From: Chondrilla cf. caribensis
Taxonomy: Eukaryota > Porifera > Demospongiae > Chondrillida > Chondrillidae
Reading direction: 5' to 3'
Length of the DNA stretch: 47,500 nt
Assembly: GCA_964020155.1 (NCBI GenBank)
Contig: OZ026565.1
Coordinates: 1,922,501-1,970,000, forward strand
Of this stretch, positions 44,983 to 47,500 are shown one piece after another (within the stretch, counting starts at the first letter, position 1; every line of letters starts with the position of its first letter). The notes beneath the pieces were generated by a model. The model had not been told where the DNA came from and did not search any database. It saw nothing but the letters and a program-made list of their open reading frames with translations. Made by a program: the position numbers and the translations under genes.

Positions 44983-45343
44983 CACGTCACCACGGAATAC
45001 CTACCTACCTACCATACGTACCTCAGTAACACTCACATAGACATAGACTCAGCATCATCACCACACAAGGAAGGTGCCCACTTACTCCAGTTGTAGATAA
45101 TAGTGTTATTATTATGTTACAGACAATATATGTTATGGTGTACATAGTTCTTATTGTCACTTATAATTTTTTAGTATGTACGTATGTATTGTAGTTTTAC
45201 ACTTTCTTCCTGAATACATGTATTTGTACACACGTACGTATATACGTGTAATTATTAAGATTATTAAGACTGAACTCAATCTGTGATGAAATGTTTTAGT
45301 GAGGGGTGGGGTTTCACCTATAATAATGTGGTATTTTATTTAG

Positions 45344-45447
45344 TGGTTAAGACATGGGCACGAGGGCATTATGACATTTAAAATACCGAGTCCCGAGGGC
45401 GAGTGTATTTTATATGTCATAATGCCCGAGTGTCCATGTCTTAACCA
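45344..45447. mobile_element. Hairpin element, 104 bp
   Basis: TGGTTAAGACATGGGCAC...GGGCATTATGACAT pairs with ATGTCATAATGCCC...GTGTCCATGTCTTAACCA over nearly its whole length, leaving a short CCGAGTCCCGAGGG centre. The sequence after MDM1 up to here (44,983-45,343) is unremarkable 3' flank. No coding capacity. Confidence 0.75.
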
Positions 45448-45448
45448 T

Positions 45449-45546
45449 TATAGCATCCGTTGCTAACGCTTTATACTGTTGCTAGCGCTTTATACATTAT
45501 AAAATTGCTGTATAATAGTACTGTTTCTATGGTAACGGATGCTATA
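45449..45546. mobile_element. Inverted-repeat element adjoining the hairpin
   Basis: TATAGCATCCGTT on the left and AACGGATGCTATA on the right are perfect inverted repeats. Inside are two direct copies of GTTGCTA.CGCTTTATAC. It abuts the previous hairpin and may be part of one compound element. Confidence 0.65.
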
Positions 45547-46059
45547 TAATAATATATTATTATATGGCTCATATGCATAATATATTATTGTATAAAATTA
45601 TTATATCATGTGATTTATTCTTTCACAATGTACGTACATTATAGTATTATATATATTATTGCAAAATCAACATATCTGATTGGAGGATGTAAAAGGTGCA
45701 ACATGCACATGTACAATTGTAATATACATAATATTATAATATTATTATTATTATACTGAAACAAAGTGTACAATTGCAATTTGAAGTATATACTCAATCC
45801 ATTACAATCATGCATTCTGGAAATTAATGCAGAAGACACTATTCTATAGCTGGGAGACCCATCACTATTCATATCATCACAATGTAGCTTAGATTGCACC
45901 CTTTGCTCAAGTCAAACTTGAGTAATTCACTGGGCTAGCTTTCATGAACACTGTTGAAGTACGAATGGGGATATTCCTCTAATTTGCAATAAGATTGTTA
46001 TATTTGGCGGGATGAAACAATAAATAACGCCCACGCTTTACCATATTGGGCAAACAAAA

Positions 46060-47165
46060 CAATAAACATGGCCCCGTCGACTAGTCTGGCTGGCCAGACT
46101 ACCAGTCGACCAATCAGTGTTCATCTTTTGGAAAATGGCGGCAGGTTTAACTATAAAAACCTTAAGTTGGCTGCATTTCTTTGTGAGTAGATCCGTGTTG
46201 GGGAAGCTGCAGATGCTGGAGGATTCGAATTGGAGGGGGTGCCCCGAGCGCAAGCGTGGTTAGCTGTTCTACCCTCTCCTTCTTCCGTTCGCTGTTTGAT
46301 CACGCATGGAGTTCACACGTCCCGGTCTCCTGTAAGTCGTCGGGTCTCTCGAGTGTTCTCGGACGAGGTTTGGGCGTCCATCCTCTTCGGAGGCGGGCGG
46401 TGCCTGGGATCATGGTCGGCTAGTCTCCCCTAGGGGTCCTGTAAGTAGATTCCTACGAAGGCTATGTTGTCGGAACCACACGGCTCTCTGCTCACCACCC
46501 TTTTTCCTTTATTATTGCCTTCGGGCGCACGTAAGTTAGGCCATGCTGTTCACACCTTTACGCTGCATACACTTTACTATGCATACGCTACGCCTTGCAC
46601 ACACCCTCCTATGCACACAGTATGCGCATGCGGCTATAGTAGGGTCCAGACATGCTACACTAGTTTAGGTTTTGGGCCCTACCGGGGAGTCTCTTGTCAT
46701 CGTGTTGAGGAAGCTGCTGCGCTGTTTGATGTGTGTCCTGCCGGCCTGACTCTGATGAGTACCGATGTGAAGTCAGTTTGCGTCTGTCTTTTGGTCCGTG
46801 GATTGGTGGTAAATCCGTGATTCTTGGGTCTCCGGGCCCATGAAGCTATCAAGGCACAAAGGACCACATCGGTGACTGGCGCCCGTGATACTCGGTGTGC
46901 CAGACGTAAAAGATCACGGCTCTGAAATCTGGACCTCCCGAGAAGCCAGTCCACCACCGTATACCATGGGAGGATGGCTTGATGTTGACTACACGTGAGA
47001 TGACATCAGCAGCTGAGGCGTGGTGGCAAGTGGCATGTTCTCCTCGGCCACGGGGCATGAAGCACCTCCCCGTCCTCGCCGGATGCCCTGGGCACACGTA
47101 AAGTGTGGCAGAGAGAGGTGCAAGTTTGAATGAGAGGACATGCAAGACTAGTAACTTACTGGACT
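46060..47165. other. GC-richer region of unknown nature
   Basis: About 1.1 kb with clearly higher GC than its surroundings and no simple repeats. It contains a CTGGCTGGCCAG palindrome near 46,086 and three GTAAGT donor-like sites on the plus strand (46,330, 46,441 and 46,530). Short open frames exist on both strands (for example 46,230-46,433 + and 46,849-47,169 -), but I recognise none. It could be a spliced non-coding RNA gene, the 5' part of a gene continuing beyond the window, or an old mobile element. Outside it, 45,547-46,059 and 47,166-47,500 hold only AT-rich sequence. Confidence 0.4.
46100..46162 (+). promoter_or_regulatory. Promoter-like cluster: CCAAT, YY1-type, TATA-like
   Basis: GACCAATCAG (about 46,108), AAAATGGCGGC (46,132-46,142) and CTATAAAAACC (about 46,151) occur in plus-strand order within about 55 bp, at the left end of the GC-richer stretch. 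The spacing would suit a plus-strand start near 46,180. Motif evidence only. Confidence 0.4.
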
Positions 47166-47500
47166 TCAAGAAGCATTAATTTTTATGTACGTAATTTTCT
47201 ATAATTGTTTCCTTCTGTACTATCAATTGTTAAATTTGAATGCTTGACATATACATTGTACAATAATAATAATAATAATAATGAAATGACATTGCATGCT
47301 ATATGTAACAATATTATACAATCGATCATTATAATACTATTATAAGCTTATAACCAGCACTAGCACCATGCAAGTACAGTAAAACCACTATTATACAAAC
47401 CTCTGAATTGAAGCAACCTATCATAATAATGTGACGCTATTAATATTCTGTATCCCTGTGTAGTACTGTAGTGTATTAAGTGACCTCTGAATTGAGGAAA

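Noticed and set aside
45639..47169. Short open frames on both strands at the right end
   Set aside because: Overlapping in several frames without recognisable motifs; reported only as an unresolved region.

Overview
This is nuclear DNA of a multicellular animal. Every confident gene is a spliced metazoan gene (PSMD5, RBM15, MDM1, and a Death-domain protein), with GT/AG introns, TATA-poor promoters, long GT/CA microsatellites and many small inverted-repeat elements. A sponge is my best guess, because the domain after the Death domain recalls one I associate with demosponge predicted proteins. That guess is from memory and was not searched.

Layout. (1) About 1-29,800 holds a tandem, same-strand array of four paralogues (A-D). 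They share a KH RNA-binding domain followed by an unrecognised C-terminal module of about 340 residues, with the same exon order and splice phases. A (1466-5445) is cut at its 5' end by the window. B (6473-11224) and C (11731-17858) look complete, with short first exons. D (from 18491) appears to be joined in frame to upstream exons that encode a Death domain, a second helical/alpha-beta region and a coiled coil, giving one predicted protein of about 994 residues. A and D belong to a recent segmental duplication that also carried the 5' end of PSMD5, so a broken PSMD5 fragment lies behind A (5542-5964) and intact PSMD5 lies 100 bp behind D.

(2) 29,869-35,900 holds PSMD5 (+ strand, two exons) and RBM15 (- strand, single coding exon), which converge at about 32 kb. 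(3) 35,906-44,982 holds MDM1 (+ strand, 11 exons), divergent from RBM15 across a short shared promoter with a perfect NRF-1-type site. (4) 44,983-47,500 has no recognisable protein gene. It contains nested hairpin elements and a GC-richer stretch preceded by promoter-like motifs.

How the genes relate. PSMD5 (proteasome base assembly), RBM15 (m6A writer adaptor) and MDM1 (centriole/microtubule) are conserved housekeeping genes with no evident shared pathway. The accessory, fast-evolving part is the KH array. A Death domain, coiled coil and KH domain in one protein would fit an RNA-binding signalling receptor or adaptor. This is inferred from architecture only and rests on gene models that need transcript support. 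Exon limits below come from splice consensus, frame continuity and comparison of the four paralogues.
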